Source of the DNA: DATLGB01 sp963740765
GTDB lineage: Bacteria; Actinomycetota; Thermoleophilia; Solirubrobacterales; Solirubrobacteraceae
DNA: 64,000 nt
Assembly (NCBI GenBank): GCA_963740765.1
Contig: CAVUFN010000010.1
Coordinates: forward strand, 434,001-498,000
Reading direction: 5' to 3'
Shown here: one piece after another, positions 34,178 to 42,414 of the stretch
Numbering within the stretch: the first letter of the stretch is position 1
Layout: each line of letters starts with the position of its first letter
Translations under genes and position numbers: made by a program
The notes under the pieces: generated by a model
What the model saw: only the letters and a program-made list of their open reading frames with translations
What the model was told of the DNA's origin: nothing
The model's database searches: none

Positions 34178-35055
34178 TGTACGACAAGCAGGTCCGGCGC
34201 CGTCGCCTGACCCTCGCCGCCTTCGTCATCGCGTCCCTGCTGCTGTTGACGGTCTACTTCGGCGAGGGGTCCGGGGGCGGCCTCCACTCGGCCCAGCGCG
34301 GCACCCTGAGCTTCCTCGGCCCCGTGCAGGAGGGTGCGCACCGCGCCCTCAAGCCGGTCCGGGACCTGTTCGGCTGGGTCGGCGACACCGTCGACGCCAA
34401 GAAGGAGCGCGACAAGCTCAAGCAGGACAACCAGGAGCTCTCGAAGCAGGTCGCCGAGCTGCAGTCGCAGGCCTCGACCAACAAGCAGCTCAAGGGCCTG
34501 CTACGGATCAACGACAGCGTCGGCGACCTCGCGCCCGTGCCGTCGCTGGTCATCTCGCGCAGCTCGTCCGTGTACGGCTCGCACGTCGTGATCGACAAGG
34601 GCGCCAGCGCCGGCGTGCAGCTCAACCAGCCGGTGATCAACGGCGAGGGCCTCGTCGGACGCATCTCCAAGGTCGGCCGCGGCTTCTCGCAGGTCACGCT
34701 GGTCACCGACGAGTCCTTCGGGACCGGCGTCAAGGTGCTCGGCTCGGGCCAGCAGGTCGCGATCGGGCCGGACCCCAACCGCCCGGGCCAGCTGCAGCTC
34801 AAGTACGTCCAGAACGTCGACAAGATCAGCCGCGGCGACCAGGTCGTCGCGTCCGGTTCGACGGACCTCAAGCTGCAGTCCATCTACCCGCGCGACGTGC
34901 TCGTCGGCACCGTCGCCAAGATCGAGGCGGGGGACGGCAACCTGGACAGCCGCGTGCAGGTCAAGCCGGCGGTGGACCTGGGGACGCTCGAGTGGGTCGA
35001 GGTGCTCACCAAGCGCCAGGCGCCGCAGACCGTCGCGAGCACCGTCACGCCGTGA
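34177..35055 (+). CDS. mreC: Rod shape-determining protein MreC
   Basis: A 292-residue bitopic membrane protein. A short basic cytoplasmic start (MYDKQVRRRRL) is followed by one membrane helix (about 11-29) and a coiled coil (KKERDKLKQDNQELSKQVAE, about 70-105). Then come the two beta barrels with VYGSHVVIDKGASAGVQLNQ and NGEGLVGRISKVG. Outside the membrane it links MreB and MreD to penicillin-binding protein 2. ATG overlaps the mreB stop (TGATG). Confidence 0.92.
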   Translation: MYDKQVRRRRLTLAAFVIASLLLLTVYFGEGSGGGLHSAQRGTLSFLGPVQEGAHRALKPVRDLFGWVGDTVDAKKERDKLKQDNQELSKQVAELQSQASTNKQLKGLLRINDSVGDLAPVPSLVISRSSSVYGSHVVIDKGASAGVQLNQPVINGEGLVGRISKVGRGFSQVTLVTDESFGTGVKVLGSGQQVAIGPDPNRPGQLQLKYVQNVDKISRGDQVVASGSTDLKLQSIYPRDVLVGTVAKIEAGDGNLDSRVQVKPAVDLGTLEWVEVLTKRQAPQTVASTVTP

Positions 35056-35618
35056 CGCACGAACCCGCCCTCTACGGACGTCTTGCGGCCATGACGCTGG
35101 TCGGCGTCGTCCTCCAGGTCGCCGCTCTCTCGCAGCTCGAGATCTTCGGCGTCCCGCCCGACATCACGCCGCTGCTGGCGGCCGCGGTCGGGCTGCTCTG
35201 CGGCTCGATCACCGGCGCCGCGTTCGGGTTCGCGGTCGGGCTGCTGCTCGACCTCGCGCTGCTGCAGACGCTCGGGCTGTCGAGCCTGTTGCTGGTGACG
35301 ATCGGCTACGGGGCGGGCCGCCTGCGCGAGCTGCGCGACCCCGCCCACGGCCTGATCCCGATGGCGGTCGGCGCCGCCGCGGCCGCGATCGCCACGTTCG
35401 GCTTCGCCGTCCTGCAGTTCCTGCTCGGCGTCGACGTCCCGATCAGCCTGCTGCTGCTGCGCGACATCCTGCTCGGCATCGTCCTCGGCACGCTGCTGGC
35501 CCTGCCCGTGCACGCGACGGTCCGCCGCATCCTGCTCCGGTTCCTGCCCGACGATCCGCGACGCCGCCGACGCCGGGCCTACACGACCGGCGGCCTCTCG
35601 CCGTTGTCGCGCGCCTGA
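35052..35618 (+). CDS. mreD: Rod shape-determining protein MreD
   Basis: A 188-residue integral membrane protein with five to six hydrophobic helices between residues about 10 and 165, and a basic C-terminal tail. PPDITPLLAAAVGLLCGS and GFAVGLLLDLALLQTLGLSS fit the MreD pattern. It works with MreC in the elongasome. The GTG at 35052 overlaps the mreC stop (GTGA), and the stop overlaps mrdA (TGATG). Confidence 0.88.
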   Translation: MTHEPALYGRLAAMTLVGVVLQVAALSQLEIFGVPPDITPLLAAAVGLLCGSITGAAFGFAVGLLLDLALLQTLGLSSLLLVTIGYGAGRLRELRDPAHGLIPMAVGAAAAAIATFGFAVLQFLLGVDVPISLLLLRDILLGIVLGTLLALPVHATVRRILLRFLPDDPRRRRRRAYTTGGLSPLSRA

Positions 35619-37768
35619 TGCCGCCTCAGCTCGAGGAACGCCGCCCGACGATGTCGCCGCAACTGGCGCGGCGCGTCGCCATCCTCGGCGGCGCCGCGTT
35701 CGTGCTGTTCGCGGCCCTGTTCTTCCGCCTGTGGTTCCTGCAGGTCCTGTCCGGCGAGAGCTACGTGTCCCAGGCGGCGCAGAACCGGGTGCGCAAGATC
35801 CGCATCGAGGCGCCGCGCGGGGACATCGTCGACCGCCACGGGACGATGCTGGTCAAGACCCGCCAGGCCGCCGTCGCGCAGATCCTGCCGGGTGAGCTGC
35901 CCGAGGCCGAGAAGCAGCTCGCGCAGGAGTACGGCGCCAAGCTGTCGGCCGCCGAGCGCGACCGCCTCAGTGCCTCCGATCGCTACAAGGCCCTGCGCCG
36001 CAAGGGCAACCGCACGCGCCTGACCCCCACGCAGAAGCGCGAGCAGCGCCGGCTCAAGCGCGCCGCCAACAAGATCCGCCCGGTGGCGGTGCCGCCGCTG
36101 CCGGCCGACCGCCAGGTGCGCAGCCTGCTCCGCCGCCTCGGCCGCGTCCTCGACGAGTCGCCCCGCACCATCCACCGCCGCGTGATCCAGCAGGTCGCCC
36201 TGACCCCGTACGCCGCGGTCACGGTCAAGACCGACATCGGCAAGCCGGCCTACAACTACCTGCTCGAGCGCTCCGACTCGTTCCCCGGCGTGCGGCCCGA
36301 GCTCCAGTACCTGCGCAACTACCCCCACAAGGACATCGGGGCGCACCTGTTCGGGACGCTGCGCGAGATCTCCCCGGACGAGCTCAAGGAGAAGCGCTAC
36401 CGGCACGTCCAGGAGGGCGAGCGCATCGGCAAGGACGGCGTCGAGGAGTCCTACGACGAGTTCCTGCGCGGCCAGGACGGCTACTTCCGCCAGGTCGTCG
36501 ACGCGCTCGGCCAGCCGTGCGACGACCCCGTGCGCTGCACGATCCGCGAGGTCAAGCCCCAGCAGGGCCAGCAGCTCGAGCTGACGCTCGACTACCGCCT
36601 CCAGAAGCAGGCCACCCAGGCGCTCGCGGAATCAGGCGGCGGGCGGCCCGGCGCGTTCGTGGCGATGGACCCGCGCAACGGCGAGATCCTCGCGCTCGGC
36701 TCCTACCCGAGCTTCGACGCGAACCTGTTCGCCAAGCCGATCAGCCAGGAGAAGTACAACGAGCTCAACTCCGAGGAGGCCGGGAAACCCCTGCTCAACC
36801 GGGCCATCGACGGCCTGTATCCGACGGGCTCGACCTTCAAGCTGATCACGGCCACGGCGGCGCTCCAGGAGGGGCTGATCGGCCCGACCGACCTCGTCGA
36901 CGACCCGGGCTTCGTCAAGTACGGAGCCACGACGTTCAAGAACGCCGGCGACGTCGTCAACGGCTCGCTGAACATCATCCGCGCCATCGCGGTCTCCTCC
37001 GACGTCTTCTTCTACAAGCTCGGCTACCGGATGAACGACCTCAAGGGCCAGGTGCTGCAGACCTGGGCCAAGCGCATGGGGCTCGGGCACACGACCAAGA
37101 TCGACCTGCCCGGCGAGTACCCCGGCGTCGTCCCGGACGCGCAGCTGCGCAACTCCGAGTTCGAGAAGTACAAGGCCTGCGCGGAGCGCAAGCACGTGCC
37201 GCAAGGGACGACGGAGGCGCTGTTCGCCTGCGGCGGCTACGAGCGCCCCTGGAGCGCCGGCGACAACGTCAACCTCTCCGTCGGCCAGGGCGACCTGCAG
37301 GCGACGCCGCTGCAGATGGCGGTCGCCTACGCGACCATGGAGAACGGTGGAACGGTCGTGCGACCGCACCTCGGCCGCGAGGTCCAGGACGGCCAGGGCC
37401 GCCTGCAGCAGAAGCTGCGCGCCCCCGCCCGCCGCAAGCTCGACATCTCCGAGACGACCCGGTCCACGATCATGCAGGGCCTCAAGGACGCGGCGACAGC
37501 GCCCAACGGCACCTCCGAGCCGGTCTTCAAGAACACCGACCTCGACGTCTACGGCAAGACGGGCACGGCCGAGCGCGGCAACGACGGCGACCAGTCCTGG
37601 TACGTCGGCTTCGTGCCCCACCCGTCCCGGCCGATCGTGGTCGCGGTGACGGTGGAGGAGGGCGGCTTCGGCGCCGAAGCCGCGGCACCCGCCGTGTGCG
37701 CCATCATGCAGGCCTGGTACGACAAGGACCCTGAAGCCTGCAAGCCTGGGGACTCCACCACCAACTGA
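35618..37768 (+). CDS. mrdA: Penicillin-binding protein 2 (elongation transpeptidase)
   Basis: A 716-residue class B penicillin-binding protein that crosslinks peptidoglycan during cell elongation. One membrane helix (about 25-46) is followed by the dimerisation region (RIEAPRGDIVDRHG). The transpeptidase has Ser405 in PTGSTFK (SXXK), SSD in AVSSDVFFYKLGY (SXN position) and Lys647 in YGKTGTAE. An unusually long, very basic insert (TQKREQRRLKRAANKIR, about residues 130-150) lies in the pedestal. A PCDDPVRC pair just before the catalytic domain may form a disulphide. It overlaps mreD by one base and rodA by one base. Confidence 0.94.
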   Translation: MPPQLEERRPTMSPQLARRVAILGGAAFVLFAALFFRLWFLQVLSGESYVSQAAQNRVRKIRIEAPRGDIVDRHGTMLVKTRQAAVAQILPGELPEAEKQLAQEYGAKLSAAERDRLSASDRYKALRRKGNRTRLTPTQKREQRRLKRAANKIRPVAVPPLPADRQVRSLLRRLGRVLDESPRTIHRRVIQQVALTPYAAVTVKTDIGKPAYNYLLERSDSFPGVRPELQYLRNYPHKDIGAHLFGTLREISPDELKEKRYRHVQEGERIGKDGVEESYDEFLRGQDGYFRQVVDALGQPCDDPVRCTIREVKPQQGQQLELTLDYRLQKQATQALAESGGGRPGAFVAMDPRNGEILALGSYPSFDANLFAKPISQEKYNELNSEEAGKPLLNRAIDGLYPTGSTFKLITATAALQEGLIGPTDLVDDPGFVKYGATTFKNAGDVVNGSLNIIRAIAVSSDVFFYKLGYRMNDLKGQVLQTWAKRMGLGHTTKIDLPGEYPGVVPDAQLRNSEFEKYKACAERKHVPQGTTEALFACGGYERPWSAGDNVNLSVGQGDLQATPLQMAVAYATMENGGTVVRPHLGREVQDGQGRLQQKLRAPARRKLDISETTRSTIMQGLKDAATAPNGTSEPVFKNTDLDVYGKTGTAERGNDGDQSWYVGFVPHPSRPIVVAVTVEEGGFGAEAAAPAVCAIMQAWYDKDPEACKPGDSTTN

Positions 37769-38964
37769 TGAGCCCGAGCACCCCCATCACCCCGGCTTCC
37801 GAGCCGCCGCCGCCGCTGGTGCCCCGGCAGCTCCGGCTGCGCATCGACCCGTTGCTGCTCGTGGCGGCCCTCGGGCTCGTGGCCTGCTCGATCATCGCGA
37901 TCAAGGGCGCGACCGCCGACGACATCGACGGCTCGCCGCTCTACTACGTCGAGCGCCAGATCGCCTTCGCCGGCATCGGGATCCTGCTCATGTATGGCTG
38001 CTCGCGGCTGGACTACTCGCGGTTGCGCGAGCTGCGCTACCCGCTGTACGGGTTCATGCTCGCCTCGATCGTCGTCGTCTACCTGCTGGGCACGGCCACC
38101 AAGGGCTCCCGGCGCTGGATCGAGACGCCCTTCTTCAACCTGCAGCCCTCCGAGCTGGGCAAGGTCCTGCTCGTGGTCTCGATCTCCGCGTTCATCGTCG
38201 ACCGGCTGCGGGGCGCCCCGGGCCGGCAGACCACCGCGCGGGTGATGCTGCTGGGCCTCGTCCCGGCCATGCTCGTGATGGCCCAGCCCGACCTCGGGTC
38301 CGCGCTCGTCTACATCGCGGGCACGCTCGGGCTGCTGTTCGTGGCCGGCATGCCGTGGCGGCACTTCGCCGCCCTCGGCGGACTGGGCGCCATCGCCATC
38401 GCGCTGACCCTGGTCGCGCTGCCGGCGGCCGGCGTCCATGTCCTGAAGGACTACCAAGTGGACCGGCTGACGTCGTTCCTGCACCCGTCGGATGTCGGGG
38501 GCAAGGAGGGCTACCAGCAGCAGCAGTCCAAGATCGCCATCGGTGCGGGCGAGAAGACGGGGCGAGGCGTCGATCACGCCACCCAGACCGGGCTGAACTT
38601 CCTGCCCGAGCACCACACCGACTTCATCTTCGCGGTCGTCGGCGAGACCTACGGGTTCGCCGGGGCCGCGTTAGTGCTGTCTCTGTACGCGCTGTTGTTG
38701 TGGCGCGGGTTGCACATCCTCACGCAGGCGAAGAACCTGTTCGGCGCGCTGATCGCCGGCGGCATCACGATGATGCTGCTCTTCCAGATCTTCGTCAACG
38801 TCGGGATGACGGTCGGGATCATGCCCATCACGGGCATCCCGGCCCCCCTATTGAGCTACGGCGGTTCGTCGATGCTCGTCACGTTCCTCGCGCTGGGCCT
38901 GCTGCAGAGCATCGCCGCGCAGGCCAAAGAGGCGGGAGCGTTGAAGACGAGGATGGCCGTCTGA
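37768..38964 (+). CDS. rodA: Peptidoglycan glycosyltransferase RodA (SEDS family)
   Basis: A 398-residue membrane protein with about ten helices that polymerises lipid II for elongation together with MrdA. SEDS landmarks are GSRRWIETPFFNLQPSELGK, MAQPDLGSALV, TGLNFLPEHHTDFIFAVVGE and GIPAPLLSYGGSSMLVTFLA. It overlaps mrdA by one base (TGATG). The following RNase gene begins 18 bases after its stop. Confidence 0.94.
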   Translation: MSPSTPITPASEPPPPLVPRQLRLRIDPLLLVAALGLVACSIIAIKGATADDIDGSPLYYVERQIAFAGIGILLMYGCSRLDYSRLRELRYPLYGFMLASIVVVYLLGTATKGSRRWIETPFFNLQPSELGKVLLVVSISAFIVDRLRGAPGRQTTARVMLLGLVPAMLVMAQPDLGSALVYIAGTLGLLFVAGMPWRHFAALGGLGAIAIALTLVALPAAGVHVLKDYQVDRLTSFLHPSDVGGKEGYQQQQSKIAIGAGEKTGRGVDHATQTGLNFLPEHHTDFIFAVVGETYGFAGAALVLSLYALLLWRGLHILTQAKNLFGALIAGGITMMLLFQIFVNVGMTVGIMPITGIPAPLLSYGGSSMLVTFLALGLLQSIAAQAKEAGALKTRMAV

Positions 38965-38982
38965 TGAAAAGGACAGATCGTT

Positions 38983-41064
38983 TTGCAGAAGCAAGTGCTG
39001 GTCACCGTGGACCGGGAGGAGACACGCGTCGCCATCCTGGAAGCAGAGGACAAGGACGCTGCCACCGACACCGGGCGGCGTGGCCGCCGCAGGCGCGGCG
39101 GGCCTGAGCTGGCGAAGGGCTACCGGGCGGCCGAGGTCTACCTCGAGCGCCGGGGCAACCGCTCCATCGTCGGCAACATCTACAAGGGCGTCGTCGACAA
39201 CGTCCTGCCGGGCCTGGAAGCGGCGTTCGTGGACATCGGCCTGGACAAGAACGGCTTCCTGCACGTCGACGAGATCGTCCTTCCGGGGGTGGAGAAGGTG
39301 CAGCGCGGCCGCGGCAAGGGCCCGTCGATCACCGACCTGCTCAAGCCCGGGCAGGAGGTCGTCTGCCAGGTCGTCAAGGACCCGCTGAAGACCAAGGGCG
39401 CGCGGCTGAGCATGGAGCTCACGATCGCCGGCCGCTACATGGTCTACGCCCCGACGGGCGAGGGCGTCGGCGTCTCGCGGCGCCTGGAGGACAAGGAGCG
39501 CTCGCGGCTGCGCAAGGAGACCGCCAAGCTCGACCTGGGCGGCGGCGGCGCGATCGTGCGCACGGCCGCGCACGGCGCGGTGCGCGAGGACTTCGAGCGC
39601 GAGCTGCAGTACCTGTTCAAGCTCAACGAGGTCGTCGAGAAGCGGGTCGCCGAGGTCAAGGCGCCCAACCTCGCCTTCCAGGAAGCCGACCTGTCCGTGC
39701 GCGTCGTGCGGGACATCTTCTCCGCGCACTTCGAGCGCGCGGTCGTCGACGATCCCAAGCAGCACCAGCGCCTCGTCTCCTTCTTCACCCGCACGGCGCC
39801 CGAGCTGGTCGAGCGCGTCGAGCTGTGGGAGTCCGACGAGCCCGTGTTCGAGGCCTACGGCGTCGAGGAGGTCATCTCGGGCATGCTCGAGAAGCGGGTC
39901 GACCTGCCCAGCGGCGGCTACCTGCTGATCGAGTACGCCGAGGCGTTCACCGTCGTGGACGTCAACACGGGGTCGTTCATCGGGCGCGGCAAGTCCGCCC
40001 GCCTGGAGGACACGATCACCAAGACGAACCTCGAGGCCGCCGAGGAGGTCGTCAACCAGCTGCGGCTGCGCGACATCGGCGGCATCATCGTCATCGACTT
40101 CATCGACATGGCGCGGGCCCGCAACCGCGACGCCGTCCTCAAGACGCTGCGCAAGGCGCTCGACGAGGACCGCACCAAGACCTTCGTGGTCGAGATCTCG
40201 CCGCTGGGCCTGGTCGAGATGACCCGTCAGAACGTCACCGAGGGCGTCCGCGAGATCATGACCAAGGGGTGCCCGACCTGTGACGGCGAGGGCGTCGTCA
40301 AGTCCGAGGAGACGGTCGCCATCGAGGTCGACCGCAAGCTGCGCGAGCTGACCAAGCAAGCCGGCGAGGACGGGCCTGACGCCTACCTGGTGCGCATCAA
40401 CCCGAAGGTGACCGCGCAGTTCATCGGCGAGAACGCGCGCATGCTGCACGCGCTCGAGGCCGACACGGGCAAGTTCTTCTCCTTCGAGGGCTCCGACGGA
40501 CTGCCCATCGACCACTTCCGCATCACGCTGGAGGGCTCGCGGGAGGAGGTCATCGCGACGGCCGTCCCGTTCGCGGACGGGGACGAGGTCCACGTCGACA
40601 TCATCGAGCCGCACATGTACGAGGTCGACGACGCCGTCGCCAAGATCGACGGGTACATCATCTCCGTGCGCGGCGCCGGCCCGTTCGTGGGCGCCAAGCG
40701 GCTCGTGCGCATCGAGAAGGCGGGCCGCACGTCCGCCGACGCGGTGCTCATCGACGTGACGCCCGAGGAGGAGGAGAGCATCACCGCGGCCAAGAAGCGC
40801 GCGGCACGCGCGGCGCGCGTGATCCCCAAGCGCAAGGCCAGGCCGAAGGCGAAGCCCAAGCCGGCGCCGGCGGCCGAGCCCGTCGACGAGGTCCCCGTCG
40901 ACGAGACGTCCTCCCAGGAGGCGTCCGACGCCGAGATCAAGGCCTCCACCGGGCCCGCCGGAGAGGCGGATTCCGACGAGCTAGACTCCAAGCCTCGGCG
41001 CCGCGGCCGCAGAGGTGGACGGCGCCGTTCGCGCGCTGCGAAGGAAACGACCCCTGATGCCTGA
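38983..41064 (+). CDS. rne: Ribonuclease E/G family endoribonuclease
   Basis: A 693-residue RNase that starts mRNA decay and processes rRNA. An S1 domain (about 55-150: NIYKGVVDNVLPGLEAAFVD) precedes the DNase I-like core, with metal-binding Asp326 in FTVVDVNTGS and Asp372 in IIVIDFIDM, and the zinc-link CPTCDGEG. The C-terminal part adds TVDVHVDIIEPHMYEVDD-like beta structure and then a Lys/Arg/Pro/Glu-rich disordered tail, ending RRGRRGGRRRSRAA. The start is the rare TTG at 38983, supported by AAAAGGA nine bases upstream; GTG 38995 is the alternative. It overlaps rplU by 8 bases. Confidence 0.9.
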   Translation: MQKQVLVTVDREETRVAILEAEDKDAATDTGRRGRRRRGGPELAKGYRAAEVYLERRGNRSIVGNIYKGVVDNVLPGLEAAFVDIGLDKNGFLHVDEIVLPGVEKVQRGRGKGPSITDLLKPGQEVVCQVVKDPLKTKGARLSMELTIAGRYMVYAPTGEGVGVSRRLEDKERSRLRKETAKLDLGGGGAIVRTAAHGAVREDFERELQYLFKLNEVVEKRVAEVKAPNLAFQEADLSVRVVRDIFSAHFERAVVDDPKQHQRLVSFFTRTAPELVERVELWESDEPVFEAYGVEEVISGMLEKRVDLPSGGYLLIEYAEAFTVVDVNTGSFIGRGKSARLEDTITKTNLEAAEEVVNQLRLRDIGGIIVIDFIDMARARNRDAVLKTLRKALDEDRTKTFVVEISPLGLVEMTRQNVTEGVREIMTKGCPTCDGEGVVKSEETVAIEVDRKLRELTKQAGEDGPDAYLVRINPKVTAQFIGENARMLHALEADTGKFFSFEGSDGLPIDHFRITLEGSREEVIATAVPFADGDEVHVDIIEPHMYEVDDAVAKIDGYIISVRGAGPFVGAKRLVRIEKAGRTSADAVLIDVTPEEEESITAAKKRAARAARVIPKRKARPKAKPKPAPAAEPVDEVPVDETSSQEASDAEIKASTGPAGEADSDELDSKPRRRGRRGGRRRSRAAKETTPDA

Positions 41065-41377
41065 GACACTCACCGACTCCTACGCCATCATCAAGACGGG
41101 CGGCAAGCAGTACCGCGTCGCTCCCGGCGACGAACTGCTCGTCGAGCGCCTCAAGGGCGACATCGACGCCAAGGTCGAGCTGGAGACGCTCCTGACCGCA
41201 GGCGGCGGCTCCGACGCGAAGTTCGGCGGAGACCTCAAGCCCGTCAGCGCGACGATCGTCGGCCACGAGCGTGGCCCGAAGATCCGCATCTTCAAGTTCA
41301 AGCCCAAGCGCGGGTACAAGCGCCGCCAGGGTCACCGGCAGGAGCTGACCCGCATCCGAGTGGAGAAGATCTCCTAA
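41057..41377 (+). CDS. rplU: 50S ribosomal protein L21
   Basis: A 106-residue ribosomal protein that binds 23S rRNA. YAIIKTGGKQYRVAPGDELLVE at the start (here without its full run) and KIRIFKFKPKRGYKRRQGHR near the end are typical L21 blocks. AAGGAAA lies about ten bases before the ATG at 41057, which is inside the last codons of rne. Its stop overlaps rpmA (TAATG). The rne-rplU-rpmA-obgE order is conserved in actinobacteria. Confidence 0.95.
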   Translation: MPETLTDSYAIIKTGGKQYRVAPGDELLVERLKGDIDAKVELETLLTAGGGSDAKFGGDLKPVSATIVGHERGPKIRIFKFKPKRGYKRRQGHRQELTRIRVEKIS

Positions 41378-41634
41378 TGGCACACAAGAAGGGCCTCGGC
41401 TCCTCCCGCAACGGTCGCGACTCCAAGCCCAAGTTCCTGGGCGTGAAGGTCTTCGCCGGCCAGCAGGTCACGGGCGGCGAGATCATCGTCCGCCAGCGCG
41501 GCACCCGGTTCCACCCGGGTCCCGGCACCGGCCTCGGCCGCGATCACACCGTGTTCGCCAAGTCCCCCGGTGTCGTGCAGTTCCGCACGGGTCGGCACGG
41601 CAAGCGCTGGATCAGCGTCGAAGACGCCCGCTGA
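41377..41634 (+). CDS. rpmA: 50S ribosomal protein L27
   Basis: An 85-residue protein close to the peptidyl-transferase centre. The N-terminus MAHKKGLGSSRNGRDSKPK and the GTRFHPGPGTGLGRDHTVFA block are diagnostic. It has no cleavable extension before the AHKKG, unlike L27 of Firmicutes. ATG 41377 overlaps the rplU stop by one base. Confidence 0.97.
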   Translation: MAHKKGLGSSRNGRDSKPKFLGVKVFAGQQVTGGEIIVRQRGTRFHPGPGTGLGRDHTVFAKSPGVVQFRTGRHGKRWISVEDAR

Positions 41635-41665
41635 TCACCGCCTGACCGCACCCGTCGGACGCTTA

Positions 41666-41679
41666 CGGCCTAGAGGCCG
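41666..41679 (+). terminator. Possible hairpin after rpmA
   Basis: CGGCCT-AG-AGGCCG forms a 6-base-pair stem 31 bases after the rpmA stop, in the gap before a convergent gene. No T tract follows. Confidence 0.3.
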
Positions 41680-41741
41680 CTGCGCGTCGCCGGGCGCGCC
41701 CAGCCGGCGCCAGCGAACGTCTTCGCCGCTGATCTTCGATC

Positions 41742-42401
41742 TCAGCCCTCCTGCGCCGTCGGGCGCACGAGGATCTCGTTGATGTCCACGTGGGGCGGCT
41801 GTGAGACGGCGTACATGACGGCGTTGGCGATGTCGTCCGCGTGCAGGGCGTCGGTGGGCTGGTTGGTGAAGAACGGCGTGTCGACCATGCCCGGCTCGAT
41901 CAGGGTGACGCGGCAGCCGGTGCCGTTGAGCTCCTGGCGCAGGGACTCACCCATCCCGGTCACCGCCCACTTGGTGCTCGAGTAGAGCGAGCCCGGCAGC
42001 GCGCGGCGGCCGGCCACGGAGCCGGTCAGCAGGAAGTGGCCCTTGGCGTCCTTGAGGGCGGGGAGGAAGGCGCGGATGGTCAGGGCGGCGCCGTAGACGT
42101 TGGTCAGCACCATCGCCTTCCAGTGTTCCGGGCTCTCCTCGAGGAAGCCGCGGGCGGCGCCGAAGCCGGCGTTGGCGAACACGACGTCCGCGCCGCCCGC
42201 CTGCGCGGCGAGGTTCTGGACGCTGTCCCAGTCGGTGACGTCGGTGGCCACGGCGACGGCGTTGGTCAGCGAGGCGGCCAGCTCGTCGAGCTTGTCCTGG
42301 CTGCGGGCGGCGAGGACGACTCGATAGCCGGCGGCGTCGGCGGCGCGCGCGGTGGCGGCCCCGATGCCGGTCGAGGCGCCGGTGATGACGAAGGTCTTCA
42401 T
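41742..42401 (-). CDS. Short-chain dehydrogenase/reductase
   Basis: A 219-residue classical SDR. ITGASTGIGAATARAA is the cofactor loop, FANAGFG the central motif, the catalytic Ser is in LLTGSVAGRR and Tyr/Lys in YSSTKWAVTG. The C-terminal part (PPHVDINEILVRPTAQ) is typical of SDRs related to YdfG/serine dehydrogenase-type enzymes; the substrate is unknown. It interrupts the rpmA-obgE neighbourhood found in other actinobacteria. The start codon is only 13 bases from the obgE start on the other strand. Confidence 0.85.
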   Translation of the reverse strand: MKTFVITGASTGIGAATARAADAAGYRVVLAARSQDKLDELAASLTNAVAVATDVTDWDSVQNLAAQAGGADVVFANAGFGAARGFLEESPEHWKAMVLTNVYGAALTIRAFLPALKDAKGHFLLTGSVAGRRALPGSLYSSTKWAVTGMGESLRQELNGTGCRVTLIEPGMVDTPFFTNQPTDALHADDIANAVMYAVSQPPHVDINEILVRPTAQEG

Positions 42402-42406
42402 ACCCT
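42401..42406 (+). promoter_or_regulatory. Candidate -10 hexamer for obgE inside the divergent gene start
   Basis: TACCCT lies 8 bases before the GTG at 42415 and overlaps the complement of the SDR start codon (42399-42401) by one base. TACACC on the minus strand (42414-42409), 7 bases before ATG 42401, is a weaker counterpart. Confidence 0.45.
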
Positions 42407-42414
42407 CTGGTGTA

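Noticed and set aside
38964..39107. ATG overlapping the rodA stop that opens a 47-codon frame (MKRTDRF...).
   Set aside because: It is out of frame with the RNase E/G gene, soon becomes Arg/His-rich shadow sequence and overlaps the real start of rne.
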